A stretch of DNA of 64,000 nt from Aphelocoma coerulescens (GCF_041296385.1 NC_091014.1:9771578-9835577); one strand, 5' to 3'. Counted from the first letter of the stretch, positions 1 to 15,152 are shown. The notes: generated by a model from the letters alone, not told the origin. Numbers and translations: made by a program.

Positions 1-3000
1 TTGTCTTGTCACATACCCGGACAATGGTTTAGACTTATTCCTGCCAATACATTTCTTATAAAGAGCCCAAACTGAAACACAGATGTCCCATCTCATCAAA
101 TGTATATCATGACTGGCCTTAAGCCATGCTGGAGTCTTACTCATAACTGATTGGGCATTTCAGAAATCCCTGTGTCTCAATTGGAACAAACAGCTTTAGG
201 AATAAGAATGTGCGTGACTGGGAGCTGCCCTTCAAATACTACTGCTGTTTTTTTCTTACAAAGTGTTCATGTGAGGCCAACCATAGCCTGAACCTAAAGT
301 CAGAGTACAGTTAAAATCTGGAAGTCAAAACCTGCACAGCCCTGACAAAGCTGTGCCTGGACTGTGGAGTTTGATTTCACAGTACTTTTTTGAATGATAG
401 TAGGAAAATATATTGTTTTGCTTTCCCTGTCTTTGCTGAAGAGTATTAGAGAGAACTTGTTCTCACTCCCACTCTTTGGATAGGCTGAGCCTGCAGTACA
501 CATCTGACTTAGTGCCACCTATGACTTCAAATATCTTACAAGAGGTTATACAGGAGCAGATTGTTCTGTAGTAACATGATTATTGGGGTGAACTTTTGTA
601 ACACAAATAGTGCTTTTGAGGGGATAGAAAATGCCCCAGTAGGTTTCTCTAATCCTTCTTGAGAGAGACATCCTGGGGCAATCAACTCATTTATACATTC
701 TCTAAATTTTTCCCCCTTTTTGTTGAAGAAAAGGGATGGTTTGCTGCCAAAACCTGTTTAAGTGGTAACCTATGCAATTCATTCTAAAAACACTCATTTA
801 TCATATCCAAATTAATCTTGTAACAGGATAGCTGCTCTTATTTTCATTGTTATTTTGCCCTTTGGATAAGAGATCACAAACACATAGATATCCAACTCAA
901 AGGTTCTAAAAAGCATATATAAAAGAGGGAAAATAGGAATGACATTGTTATAATTATAAACAGAAAGAAGTAGCCATACATCTTCATTTCTCACATATCA
1001 CATCTATTAATAATAGAATTAAACGTAATTTGTGCTGAATATTGCTCAGAGTCTTGTGCCAGAAGCATAATTTTTTTCAATCAGATTAGTAGTTGGAAGG
1101 AAAAGGCTTTTTTTAAACCCACAGTAAACACAATTTATGCAAAATTATTAAGATATGATATATTCCATTTTGTGCAGGAACACAGAATGCATTTTGACAT
1201 GAAAAATTATATAAACAATGAAGAGTTTGGTATGAAACTACTGTACAGAATTTTAAAACCATATATGCATGCTGTTGGGTATAAAAAATAAAATCTTGGC
1301 ACTGGCAAGAACAGCTTGCTACAATGAAAAAGTTATAGATGTAACTTTTTTACTGCAAGCACGCAGCCTTTTTTAAACCTATGCCTTGTAAAAGCATTGC
1401 AGACAAATTTAAACGAAGGGTTGAGGTTTCTGTGGCAGGTTCGGACTCTCGATTCTTCCTTTTTTGGGGGGGTGGGTGTAAAATTTTATGGGTTCTGCTC
1501 ACACACTTAGAGGCTTTTCTCTCAAAGGACTTTCTTGTAGAGGAACACACTGCAAAATGTGTGATTTCTGACACCTCTCCTGTTCCCAGCAGCACAGGCC
1601 TAAATTTATGTTCTCTGTCCTGCATCCCACTCTGCAGGGACATGAAGAAAATAATGTTTTATTTTTCCTTCATTTCCCCACACACCCCCTTTTCCCTTAT
1701 GTGCCAACATATCTCTTCAAACTGACTTTCCTTGTCTGTGGATATTGGATATCTCTGTTTTGGGAAGATGGTCCATCTCCTTGCATAGTTGAAAGGGTTG
1801 GAAATTGTGTTTTTTCAAACAGTCCTGCAAGTAGGAAGAAGTATTCACCTAACCCACTAAACCGTGATTCTTTCCACTGACTACAATGAGCTTCAGACCA
1901 AGACCTTAATCGTCAATCTCCATTGTTAATTTCTTTAATGAACGAGTTTCCTCACAAAGCTGGGAGTTGTGATTCTTTAAACAGTTTATGCAAACAAATT
2001 TAAGCTCATGGATTTTTATTATTTTTTTTTTTTTAAGTGAGAATTTGCTTTCTTTCTCCATCACTGACTGCTCACTGGTTTGTCTGCGATGGGTTGCTGA
2101 GGTCAGTGGTACTTTTTCTGCTCCATGAATGGAATGACTCAAGTGTTTGAAAGAGACTAATGACTCTAATAGCCAACAAAGGATGAATTTGCTTATGTAT
2201 AAACATCTTTGTTTGTGTGCCAGTTAGGACATTTATGCACAGTACATCTATTCTTCCAGCATAGGTGTATGCAAATTGAAATAAAGCTGGGGGGGAAATG
2301 GCAAATGGAGCTTGCATTTTAGATGGGGAGACTTGGGAGCAGCCCAACTCCCTGGCGAGGGAGACGGCATGGTACAGTAGGCGCCTCCGGTCCCCCTGTC
2401 TATGCTCTGGGTTTCCCACAAAAGAAAATTGCTGCAGGTCCCATCCAGTCTGCATGTCCCAACAAGTCCCTAGTTAGGGTGTTTGGAGCAGTAGGACTCC
2501 AGGGCACAGCACCACACAGGCCCACAGGTCACATTATAATGAGCTGAAGATGATCAGAGAGATGCACTGGACAACTCCAATTCCCGAAAACAGCTTGAGT
2601 GTGTTTCTGATGTGCATTAGAAAAATAAAAAATAAGCATAAAAGCAAAAGCCTTTTAGAAGTCTCCCCCATACCTCCAGAGCTGCAAATGCTGTAAAACA
2701 TACTTTCCTATCATAAGGGTCTGCTTTTCAGTACTTTCTTCTTCTTCTTCTTCTTTTACTTCTCTCATCAGAAAATGACCACAGAAACCTTGTAATTTGA
2801 AAATATCATCAAAATAGACATGCTTCTGTGGAACACTTTAGTTTAAATAGGCTAGCACATATTGACTAAATTCTCTTTGGGTGAAAGTGTTCCAAATATA
2901 TGCTAAGGCAACCCTTTTCCAAAATTATTTTTCAATTGAAAACATTGAAATTATCATTTTTCAATCTCTTGGGGGTTATTTGGCATAGTTGGAATTATTT

Positions 3001-5602
3001 GTACTGGTTTGTTTGTTTTCTCAGACATCTGATTTCTTTTAATAACTGTATCCATGCAAATGTTACATTAAAAAAGAAAAAAGAGGCTATATCTTACTCT
3101 AGACCAAAGACTACATTGGGGGAAGGGGGTAAAATTAAACTTCAAATTATTGCTTCATGTTGGACGCATGAGCAGCAAACAAAACACTAAACATTTTCTA
3201 CTGAAAAAAATATTTACATTCATTCTGCATCCAATGCTTTCTGATATGTCTTTGTCACATAGCACACTTTCTTGGTAAACCACAAAGCAGAAGCTGGAGC
3301 TCCATAGCTCACATCTTAGAACCTTCTAGGGCTCCTAGGGCCAGACAAAGCTTTTAAGAAGCAGAAGTGGAAGCAGCAGTGAAGGACCTGCTCAGGTGAC
3401 AGCCTCCCATACCCAGGCCCCCCGCAGGCCATCAGCTGAGGGCAGCACTGCTGAGGGCCCTTGCAGAGAGAAAAATGATGCCCATTAGTGCTTAAAATAA
3501 AACCTGCCACATCCTAAGGTCTGCCTGAAATCAGACATCTCTTTGGAGCTGAGCAGAAGCATTTTCAGAGATAAGCAAGAGTGCCGGGAGCTGGGACCAC
3601 CATCTCCTCCGGCTCATCAGGATGTGTGTCTGCCTTCTTAGCACATCCAAGCTAGTGGGCTCAATGCTCAGGAGCCCAGAGCTCCAGTCCAGGGGAAGAT
3701 TAATGTAGATATTGCCATAGAATATCTTTTCTCTCTTCAGTAGTGGTGATTCCAAGCTTCCACCCACAGCCTGCTTTAATGACAGTACTGTGGAGGACAG
3801 TGACGCCCACAGTTTGGTACTAAGTCTGTTGTCAGCTCTCAAAGTTTCTCACAGAGTTTAGCTCAGCTATTTAGGGCTGATGAGATCATGCTGTTTAATA
3901 GACCAGAGACCACATACAGATGATATACCAGCATTTTGGAGAACCACAGTTTGAAAATCGTTCAGCACAGCTAATCCCAGGACTTGATTCTGGCAGGTAA
4001 GATCAGTCACTGGAATTGCTCCTGTCTAAGAGGTGCAAAAAGCCTTGACTAAAGCAGTATTTTCTGGATTTACTTCTGTAACACTATTATGACTTCATTG
4101 ATGCCTGCAGTAATGTATGGGAATGAGAGAACAAAACCAACCATGATTATTACAGATCTTGTTTTTGGCTTCGATGCTTTCAGAAATGTACACTTCTTGT
4201 TCAGCACCTGCTCTCAGTTTCTCTGAAGATGTCTCTTTCCTACAAGCCTCTTCTGTGCCTTGTCTGTCAATGAATGGAGCTGTGAATTCCCCACAAGCAG
4301 GGATCTATCCCTCCTGGCTGAGTGGATATTGTTGGCATAGTATAAACACAAAACTATGGGAGTGGTACTGTGGTATAGGTGATTTCTCACAGCTTGCTGA
4401 GAGTGGTTGGTCATGCTAGGTGTTGAGAGAAGGGGATCTGGCTGACCTAATTCTTTCTTGCCATGTGTCAGTGAGCCTCATGGATGTTTCTGCAGCAGGA
4501 TCAGTGCAGGTACCTGCGCTCCTGAGGGTTTTCTTGCAGAGGTGTCAGGGCTGGGTGCGTATAAAGCCACACAGCCACCGTGTTTGCCTAATGCTGTTCA
4601 GTGCAGATCCCAGCCAGGGCTCGGATTTGTGGCTGGGCTTGGAGCCTGCAAAGCTAAGGATTCAGTTTTTGGCCGGCATCTGTCTGTGTATTTATATAAT
4701 GACAGAAAAAGCAAATTCCTTACAAGCAACTATGAGTCAAAACAAAAACACTGTGAAGGTCAGCTGAGCACAGCAGTGAGAGGATGTTATCCCAGCCACA
4801 CGTTCAACTCTTAAACTGCCCGACCAGCCAGAGGGACTCTTGGGCAAAAGTCCTGAGAAGATGCCAGCTGGGAAACCACCCACCGACACCCAGCTGGCTT
4901 CTCAAAACAACTGGAGCCTCAGTGTTTGACACTCTGCTCCAGGCACAGCTGCAGGGCATACCCAGCCACAGAGCAATACCAAGGGCTTCTCATCAAGTTT
5001 TCCAAGAGAAATACGGCACATGGGAAACGCTTACAAATCCTAATTTGTAAGGATTTCCTTTTTTTTTAATAAGACAAACAGCAACATATTTAAGTCTAAA
5101 TTTTCTTTTTTTTTTTTTTTCCAAGCTAGCTGGCATAATATTAATCCAGTAAGTCAAACTCTGTTTTATTTCTCTTTTTTAATAAGTGTATTGGTTAGCA
5201 TCTTGCTTTCAGCCAAGATTCTATAAACAATTCACAGACACAGATCCAATCCAGAGTTAATTAAGGTTGATCAAAGCTTATGTGCAGCTCTCAGCTCCTG
5301 AGGATAAAAAAGAGGATATGTGCTGAGGATAAAAGCAGAGGTCTTTGTTAAGGATGTGGTGGCCTTGGACATATATATCCCCTCCTTATTTGTTTGGAAT
5401 TCATTTAGTTTCATTATAACCTCATGTCTATAAACGCCCTTCCATTAAGTAATAACAATCTCTATGGAATTCTTCTTGGAAAAGTTTTGAAACTATCTGG
5501 AGGCATTCACTATAAATGTGTATTTCATTTTTAGAGATGTAAATGTGTTTACTCTAGTAATTTTGAGAAGTTACACTGCATTGTGATCACTTTTCTTGTA
5601 GG
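1..5602. other. Non-coding DNA far upstream of SEMA3A
   Basis: I see no supportable gene here. The sequence is AT-rich, with stop codons frequent in all frames. The open frames present, including overlapping ones at about 4.16-5.05 kb, have no recognisable domain, no splice signals that would join them, and run on both strands. Low-complexity runs include 13 T at 2022-2034 and 15 T at 5106-5120. A possible hAT-type transposon end at 3943-3963 is discussed under findings. Confidence 0.7.
2735..2757 (+). repeat. (TTC)n microsatellite
   Basis: A short run of TTC/CTT trinucleotides, about six units, continues into a T run. It is a simple repeat with no sign of function. Confidence 0.9.
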
Positions 5603-5675
5603 AAGGCTCCAACTTTGACCAGTTCCATTGAGTTAGGCACTGTACAATGCCTGGAAACTACAAGACAAGCGGGAA
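5603..5675 (-). mobile_element. Possible MIR-like SINE 3' tail, degraded
   Basis: Read on the minus strand, this segment has TGTACAGTGCCTA, then CAATGG, then GGAGCC. The order and spacing resemble the 3' tail of old amniote tRNA-derived SINEs, whose tail reads roughly GTACAG-CCTAGCACAATGG followed by GGGGCC. Only the tail is visible; no Pol III boxes remain. The call rests on recalled consensus, so it is tentative. Confidence 0.35.
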
Positions 5676-8600
5676 ATCCTGTGCACATTCTACCAAATGA
5701 TTGTAGAGACATCAGGGCTGAATCTAGAATTAAAATCTAAAGTTCTGGCAATAAGGCTATCTGCTCACCCCTCCCTCATCCATGCTGGGTCAAAGCCTCC
5801 GTTAGCACCAGCCACCAACATTTGTGTTTTTCAGGTGGATGATGAGAACCAAACCCACTGAGTGGAGGAGAATTTAGCAAAGAGCAGCTGTTGCAAATAA
5901 TTTGCAATTTGCATGCTACATATTTGCCATTCTGTTCAGAAAAAGCTAAAGCAATTAAAATCTGGACTTCTAATAATACCTTCATTTGTTCAATGGCAGA
6001 CAGAGTAAGTTGGTCAGTGACCAGTACGCACAAGCTTTGTCTCTAAACTGGGTTGCCTTTAATAGATATAGACTAATAGACTCTCTCAGTGCAGTTGGTA
6101 GGGCACTTCACAGTCCCAGATAGCAATTTTGTTTTACTTCCTCACATTTGCAGGAAGCATTGCCAGAAGTCAATAACCTCTGCATTACTGCCGAGCAGGT
6201 CCTAAACTGTGCTCACCTTTATGACCCTCAGACCCTTCTGGGCCTAGAACAGGTTTATTCCTGAAGGGCTGTACACAGAGAACAAGCATTCTCTACTCAG
6301 GAGAGTAGTTTTGTCTGTGAGGGCAGAATCTGGCATGGAAAGGCCCTGTACCCCATCCTTTGACAGGACAAGCTCTCATGTGCAGTAGCCCACAAAAGAG
6401 CTCTTTCGTGTTACTTATGACTATGTAACAGATGCTTTACCCTAATAAAATGCAGATCAGGTTCTGTTTATGCTTATGTGTCAGGAAAACTTCTCATTAG
6501 GTTGGTGTAGCACAAAATTAATAATTTTGGCTAAATATGGTCCTCTCGTAGAAATGGAAAATGGAAAATCCTATATCCAGCCTTGCTCACTCCTCATGAA
6601 TGGGGCAGGAAACCTCTCCAAAGACAGCAAAATTGGTCCATTTTTCTTTTATGCCCATATGCTAAATTACACAGACATATATTATGCTTTTCTTTTTCTT
6701 CACTTTTTTTCATGTGAGTTTTGCCAATCTGGTGGTCTTCAGCACAAAGTCCACAAAGTCTCCTTGCCCTATGGCAGTGGTAGCTCCTCAGAGAACCTTC
6801 ATCATGTGTAGAGGTAACAAAGTACTCTATTCCTACTATTAAGATTTTACAATATTCCCCCTGAGGTCTTGATCAACATCACCAGACTTACTCCAATCAG
6901 CACATGGGACACTGAAGGCCATCTCTAGCCCAAAGCAGAGTTTCCATTTGGGAATGGAATATGATTTTGAACTGGGAACCCAGAGCAGAAGGATTTTAAT
7001 TTCTATTGTTCTTAGCCTTTCATTGGTCTTCAATAAGTTTTACTGTCAAGCGGAAAAAAACATTATAGCAAAGTATAAAGTAAAATGTCAAATTTTACTG
7101 CCTGACAGGTTTTATTGTTGTAATGGGAGCTGATCAAATTGGTAATGGGTAGAAGCCTTGTGCTCACAGTTACTAGAGAGACAAAAGTATTGGTGAACTT
7201 TGTGTTCTGCCTAAAAATCACTCTGGGCTATGTGGCTACTATTTCATGCTCCTCTGTAGAAATAAAACTTTTTTCCTTAACTGTCGAAGCAACAGAAGTA
7301 TTCTCCTCTTCAGTGAGGAAAAAAAATTAGAAAAACGATTCTTTCGCTTTGTTGACAGCAAATCTTAAGTATTTAATAAATTGTAAATATTTCCCTTAGG
7401 TTATATTTAAGGAAATAAACCAACTCCTTGGGCTTGGACGAATTTGCAGTTAGAAAACGGGATTCTGTTACTATCTGAAAATAAGTGAAAAATCACTAGT
7501 GGAAATATGACACAATGAAATGTCACGTCAAGTTTCAAATTTGAAATAGGAGAAAGTGCCATTTTTTCAGCAGATTTTTTCCAGCTAAGTTTTTCAAGGA
7601 ATATGGTTTCTGCTGACTTTAAAATTAATTCCTGGTTCTCCTTTCCCTTTTAAATGGCTTTTTATCTGTTAGTCCTCTCTTCCATAATCTGCAAGAACAG
7701 CTCTATATACATGTGAATTCTTCTGGTGTTTTAATTGGATGTGTCTCCAGTGTGATACTAAAGTCTCTCATTTAGCATCGGTAGTTTAACATCCTTTGGA
7801 GCAAAGTGAACCAATGACTTAATTAACTTCCACTTGGGCAGTTATCTGCTCTGGGAACCTGCAGGAAGTATTATTCTATTTGAGGGTGACAAATGAACAT
7901 ACATGAGGTACCACACGCCACCCAGTGGGAGATCTGACAAGAAACATAATTTATTTCATTAGTGGTGCCAAAATGGGCTTTCAAGCTGAAAACCTAAATA
8001 TGTAGCAGTGTCTTAGGAGAAGAGGAAACAGCATGGGCTTTGCCTTGAATAATTGATTGTGTACAGTTCACAACATATATTTCCATGGGAAAGTTTAAGT
8101 TTTGTGTCAGTCTTCATCCATCATACTGTAGTTTGTTAGGTGTCAACCTAAGTGGTGTATAAAATAGAGTCCTAAATACTTTTGGATTTGGTAATACTCA
8201 TCAATTCCATTATGGAAATAGATTTAAAAGAAAATAACTAGCCTTGATTTAGAATTAACTTTGGAGTTTTAGAACATATTTATAATTGCTCTGAGTACTG
8301 TAGATTTCAAAACATGGCTACAGTCTCCAACATCCTTGGCTTTATTCAGATTTATTGTAATTTATAGAGTAAAAGTTAGTGGCAGCCTCTAATTACCCAC
8401 AGAACCAAAGTTTCCTGAGTGAAAACTTGAGATCAAAGGGCATGAATAATAGCCTTAAAGGCATCTCCCCTTACACAGGCTACTCTTAGCCCCTCTGCTG
8501 TCCTTTGGTATAAATTAAGCACCTTAGGATGAATAAAACATGAAGCACAGAAGGTTTAGGTTTCACAGAAGATGAATGGTTGGATTATTGATGGGAAAAG

Positions 8601-11600
8601 GAGCATGGGAAAGTATAAACCATGTAGATCTAAAAATTTTAAACTCTGTAAGCAATCACCTTTGCTTTAGTAATTTTTTTTTAAATTTATTTTTTGTCAT
8701 TTTGTTCAAATCCTTTCTGTTGATAAGGCAGCTGGGTTGTTCTGTGTCACTGAGCTGCACTTCTAAGCAAGCTCAGAAGCCTTTCACAGTTCATTCTGTT
8801 GATTTCAGTGGGCATATGACCAGGCCATAAAACCACAAGAGCAATCACTGGTTGTTAAAAACCATACAAGCACTTACATTCAATTATAATGAAAAAGGTG
8901 CATACCTCTTGTGTCTCATGAAACTCAAACTTGAAGGCTGTTTGATTCCTCTTATATACAGCATGAATCCAGTTCCTTCCTGAAGTAAAATTCATTGCCT
9001 TTCACTAGTGTTACACGTGCTGAATTTAATTCATTTCATATCCCGTCATGGTATAAATGTGCATAACCATAGGAATTAGGAAAGTAGGGTCAAAACCCTT
9101 TCTAATATAGATGTTTATTCATAGAGAAAGATTTTCTAGGATAAATGGGTACATGAGGCAGAAGCTGTGTGTTTGTTTTGAACAAAATTCTGTATATTTG
9201 CTTTCTATGAAGAATGTTTTCTTTGAAGGAAAAAAAAATACAAAAAGAAAAATCAGTAACTGTTTAGGGAAATGGTAAAATAAAATGTTTCTCCATGAGC
9301 TGTAAAAATGGCTGACTCTACATCTTGGCCTTAATTTTTTAAGAATCAAAATCTTAACTCTCTGAAATTTGGACATTTGAAAAGTTATTTGTTTTGTATT
9401 TACCTGTATTGAAGGCAACCAATGAAAGCAGTCAAATACCCAAATTACTTTCCTTTGTAGACCAGAGAGATGCATATTATAATCACATCTCATTCAATCC
9501 TATGGCCCAGGTATCAGGGCAGTCCAACAAACCCAGGAAAAGGAGCTCACATACTCCTTATGCTTGATTAACATCAGGGCTTTGAACAAAGGTCATCTTG
9601 TTTCCGGGAAGTTGAGTCAGGCTTTGTCTCTCCTCTTAAGGCTGTTCCACTTTTTATAATACAATTAAAAATTCATTGGACTGGGAAGGGAACCCAAGTG
9701 TCTCACATCCCCTGGGATGGGTCTAACCGCTGTCTTATACAGTCATTTTCACGCTCTCTTGCTGGCTCAATAAATATTGAAGTATTTTATGCAAAACGAA
9801 AGGCCCTCTGTATGAGCAACGGAGAAAAAATGCATTCAAAGGCTACTGTAGATTGTGATGATTGCAGCAGCCTTGGGGAAGTGGGGACTCCTGCCTTTAA
9901 CCCTTGCCTTGAACCAAGAAAAAAGAGGCTTGAATCTCTCCCTCCTCATGTAGGAATGTGATTATTTTTGGAAACTGGTTAAAAAATAGAAAGTTAAACA
10001 AAAATGTGCACTGCAAAGATCTCATGCCACCTCTCTGGCTTTCCTGATTACAAGTGCAGAAAAAAATACCATTTAGAAAATCATAATGGCCGGATTGGGG
10101 ATGTGATTTTTTTTTTGTTTGGGAAATGTTGGAATTTTGCATTAAATTTTTGTTCAGTTCTGTTTAGGCAAAAAGTCTTAGAGTACCATAAAAAACACTT
10201 CTTCATATTTTTATTTGTTTTTCTTTTAAAAAAATAAATACATGTCCAACTAAAGAAATAGAGCAAGAACATCTCCATGCTTTTTCTAAACGTTTTAATT
10301 TTTTTTCTCAGGTCCATTTATTTGAAGGAAGAGTTGTGAGTCAAATTTTTTTGACTATAGCAAAAAAAATCGTTTTTTTTTCCCCTGTGAAGTATGATGG
10401 AAAAAGTACCATTTTTCAAGTAGTTTTAATCTTATCTCTGAATAGGTGTAGTTGTGCTTAAATTGTCAGGTTTCGGGAAAACTTTGAGCTCCCAAAGCTG
10501 ATCCAAAGTCCTCTGAGTAGGTGACAGTCTTTCTGTTGACTTAAGCTGTCTATAGAGGGGATGCTATCTGAGTTAAAACCTACAGACTGAGAATCTGTGC
10601 CTGTGTAATCTAGTTTATTAAGACAGAGGTTTACAGGAAGGAGAGATACCTCAAAGTTATCTTAATATTGCAGAAATTTGATTAATTATGCTTTTGAAGT
10701 AAGGGTACTTTTATTTATTGTGTGTGTTGTTCGATTGGTTTTTTCCCCCGCTGTATTATGGATATAACATATTGATGGCCAGGCTGCTGTAGAGGCCAAT
10801 GAATTCCAATCAGTGTGAATGCTCAGAAACCCTTGGCGGTCAAAGAGCTCTGGCAAACAAAGCCATTTTATAATGCATCAGCACAGACTTCACATTGCCC
10901 TGAGGAATAGAAAGGGTAGTTAGTTTAGGCAATCATGAAAAAATAAATCTCAAGGAGCAAATATTCTCACTTACAACAGTTTTCTGACAATAAGGCCATT
11001 TCTGATGGGAAGGGAGTTCACAGGTCATTCTTATTAAGTGCTTGACTGATTTATTTTAACACAGCTCTCCCTTCTGCTGGAGCTGGGAGAACTGAGGTGT
11101 ATTTTCCTCCAGAAAAGCCTGCTAATGCTGTGCTGGGCTGCTGAGTGGAAAGGGTGAGCACTGCTATCCCATCATATCAATTGCAGTATGCTTCCACCAA
11201 TGCAGCCAAAATGCTCCGGAAGGGAGAATTCTCCAGCCTGGATCTACTCCCTTACTGCCTCTCCCTGACATCTAGAGTTTGCCAAGTGCCCTTTTAGGAG
11301 CAGTTAGGTGGTTGTTGTGCTTGTCCTTGCAAACTGGATAACTCATTCTCTCTACCCACTGCACTTTCCTACAATATTTATTTAAGGAATAAGGAACAGC
11401 CCAGTTCTGCCTCTAGAAGATGGAATTTTTAAATTTGTCTTAAAGCATTTGTGATGTTTCTCAAAGCCAGAGTGTACTGAATATTAAAAACATCATATGG
11501 GGTAATATTTCTCACTCATATTATAAACTATATCTTTTGGGACTCCAGCTTCACTTTTAATTACATCACTACCCTAATTATCTTACTAACATCCATCCCT

Positions 11601-14600
11601 TTGTGGAAGAATAAAATAAAGGCTTTTTTCTTTGCCCTCGCAGCAGGTTCATGATCAAATATTCAGAAACTATTACACTAATCATGACCATTTCACTGTT
11701 ACCTTCCACTTTGCCCATCTGTTTGCCCATATCCACTTGCTTCCTGCCATACCCTCAGAGTGTCAGCTCTCTGAGGCAGTGTCTCACAGAGCTTTGCACG
11801 GTGCTTGTTTCTGATTGGGGTGTGTGGGTGGTGGAACTGTTATAGGGATAGATTTGTTTTCCAGATTATCAGTAACATAATTGCATTATATTAAGTTGTA
11901 CTATTTTTGCCAATGCATTTTCTTACCTTATAATCTTGGAGTACTGTGTAGCATCTCCAAAACAATTAGGAGTAGCAATTTATTTATTAATTAAACAGAT
12001 TGATAAATAGCAACTGAAGCAGTTTGTGGACAATAAAGGCAAATGTTCTGTCCTTTAATGATAGACAATCATGAGTTCAACACACTTTGCAGAAGTGATA
12101 TAAGAAACAGTGAAAAGAGAATTTGATTATGTGTTGTCACTCCATTCTTCTCACTTCTCACAATTAGTTTAGGCCCTTCATCTGTTTATGTCATCCATGC
12201 AACACTTCTATACTTGTTTATCACCTTCCTCTTTTATTCCTGTTTTGCAAATGGGAAATTTTTGCAATATTTTTTCAGAGGAAATTATAGATCAGACTAG
12301 ACAGCCACACTTCTTTTTTCTTTCCTTTCATATATAGCAAGAAGAAATATGAATTGAAACCCGTGTTCATCAAAGAGGGCGTTGGGTTGAGAACACTGGA
12401 TGCTGGTTGCAGTATTAAAGGAGTACAAGCTGAAAATATGATACAGCTGTGCTGATAGCTTTGTGATTATTTTGAAAAGCTGGCTATCTGCCCCATCTGA
12501 CAGTCTGTGAACATGGCAAATAATTTAACATTCATGCTGCTCCTGTTTTGGCATTATATATATGAATCATGTGGTCACCACTTTCCAAATTGATAGTAGA
12601 TCAGAAAAGAGTTAATGACTAAAGTTTTGGTCATGACTTGTTCCATTGTTCCATAATAAAAAACATTGTAAAATGGAATACCAAGGCATAAAGGACATTT
12701 GTGTCATGACTCATAGGTCATGGAGAGCTTTTTTTTAGTACATCTTAAAGAGTTATTTCTAACTTTGGAAGTTTCCTGAAGGGTTGATCAACTCAGTACT
12801 GCTGAATGCCAGGCATGGTCCATGGATTCTTTTTTGACTCCATAGGCTTCTACATCCCCAAATAACCAGGCATTTATTATTGCTTCTATGAGCTGGAAGA
12901 GAATATGCAAAGTCTTATTTCATCTACACTTCAAAAGTCTATGCAAGATTTGCAATTAGATTTTCTGAAGTTGCAAAATACCTGTTTATTATTTGCCTGA
13001 AGTTTAGATTTGGGTTTTTTTGTGTAGCTGAAATATGTGGGAAGGGAAGGCCTCATTAAGTTACATGGTGAAAAGATGGTTTTTATCCTGACGGCTTTCT
13101 CCTCTTTGCTCCAGCAAGGAGGTGGAGGCTCTTCGTTACACTGACACCATTTGTGTTAAGCAACTTTGAGTGTGAAAATCCCCCTGTGGAGTAGCATTCA
13201 TGATCCTAAGTCCACCTGGGCACTGTGGTTATGTGCCTGTCACTTTGGAGCAAAGCTGATAACATAATTAGATGACATGCTGGGCAATTCTCAACGCAGC
13301 AGTGAGCCAAATCACCTCACCAGTTCTTCCTCCATGAGTCAACATTTTCTCTGAGCACATGGGTGACCCCAAAAGCTGTCTTGAGATGAGCTTCTCTCCA
13401 TCAGCATCAAAAATTTGCCCTCTTAGAGAATCATAAGTGTCTGCTTATCTGAATTTTAGCTTTTGTTCTTTTTTAAAGCTGAGCTAGCACAAGTTAAAAA
13501 CAGGGTTTTGTGTGAAGACAGAGCTAAAGTTAGACTTAATGTCTGTCAAGTAAACTTGGAGTTTTCAGGGCAGGAAAAGCACAAAAGGAGAGTGAATACT
13601 GATACAGGTATGGGAGACATGAGAGAATATCACATTTACAAACAGGGGCAGGAATAGGTTATCTCTATACCCATTAGTGTAATATCCAATTTCTTCCCTT
13701 ATCTGTCCTAGAAAGGAGCAAACACAGTCCAGGTTCTTGAATGCATAGAGAACAAGGACATAGAAAATAGTGTCACCAGCCTTCCTAGGCCCCATGGAAG
13801 AGCTACTCTGCATTTCAGACTAAATCTTGTGAGGCAACGTGCACCAGCCTCTTCAAAGGCACTGCAGGAATTCAAATACTGTCTCATCACTACCCAAATA
13901 CTTCTCTGCTTATTTTATCACACAAGGTTCCTAGCTTGCTTGCTGTTTGTGCAGAACACATGGATACACCTGCCAGACATTTGGCATCAAAGGCATTGTA
14001 GAGCTTATGTTCCAAAGCAAATATACAACTGATAGCAAAACACAGCAATCAAAAGCAGACAGTTCTTCAACTTGATGTAATGTAAGAAACATGAATTTGT
14101 ATGAACTACACTGATTTTATTTTTGTCTTGTAGTGCTATACAAGAACATTCTTTTGATGATAATTTGAGCAAACAAGAAGTCTGTTTAAACTTCTGTAGT
14201 TAGAATAGCAGGAATTGGATAATAGTTTTGGCTTGTAGGGTTGTTTGTTTTTGTTGCTGGTGGCAACTGGAAATGTTCACATTACCCAAAGTGACAGGGA
14301 AAAATTGTCAGCATTGCAGCAGTACCCACTGCCCCCCTCCATGAAGGAAAACACTCTCCTTATCCATCTGTGAAAATTCAGCTTTGATTAGAAATTTGCA
14401 AAGTCAGTTTCTTAGGATTAATAATGTTGCTAAGGATTGCATGAGGGGCTTGGAATCCTTGATTCAGACTTTATCCATCTGATATACCCAATCTGTTCTA
14501 CCTCTCTCTAAAAAGACATTTACCTGTCATATCTGGGATTAAAATAACTCCTGGGCCATACAGCAGGCATTAGAAAGATTTTAGCATACATAGAAACAGC

Positions 14601-15152
14601 CTAAAATTTAAGGGATCACTTTAGCTTCCTGCTGTAGCGAATTCTGTGTCTAACTGGAAGGTTAATAAAAGGAAATAAGGATTTACAGCTTAGTCATTAA
14701 ACAATTCTTTGAAGTTGTCTTTACACGAGGATTTTTTAAGTTCAGTAGTTATCTCTGTCAACATTTCCCTTTCAAAATATCATGTTAGTGTGAAAATAGC
14801 AAGGAAAAAAGAGCATCAAAGCAAAGGTTTTATGACTATAAAATTAATCTCCATAGAAATATGGAATTCCCAGCTGAAATGAGTAAGAAATCAATAAAAG
14901 TACGGAAATTATAAAACACAATTGTAAGGGCAGGAGGTCTTGAAGTGCTATTTAGTCCCACTGTAGTGGGATTTTTTTGTCTCCAGACAGCAGTCAGATG
15001 AATAAGGTTCTATACTATAGATGAAATGCAATTTGTTTCATCTTTAGCATACTAGTTGGTATATAATTATCATACATACACACATTAAACTGTAACCAGA
15101 TCATCTTCAAACACAGTTTTGAAACCCTGGTTATACAGTGGGAGAATGAGGA
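5676..15152. other. Non-coding DNA, no gene seen
   Basis: AT-rich sequence without recognisable exons, RNA genes or young transposons. The longest frames (124 codons on the minus strand at 9119-9493; 113 codons at 6470-6811) show no domain. Nothing here would be lost by treating it as intergenic DNA, although distant enhancers cannot be excluded without cross-species alignment. Confidence 0.7.

Noticed and set aside
4159..5050. Series of plus-strand frames of 86 to 118 codons
   Set aside because: Overlapping in different frames, no recognisable protein and no acceptor/donor pairs that make a consistent gene.
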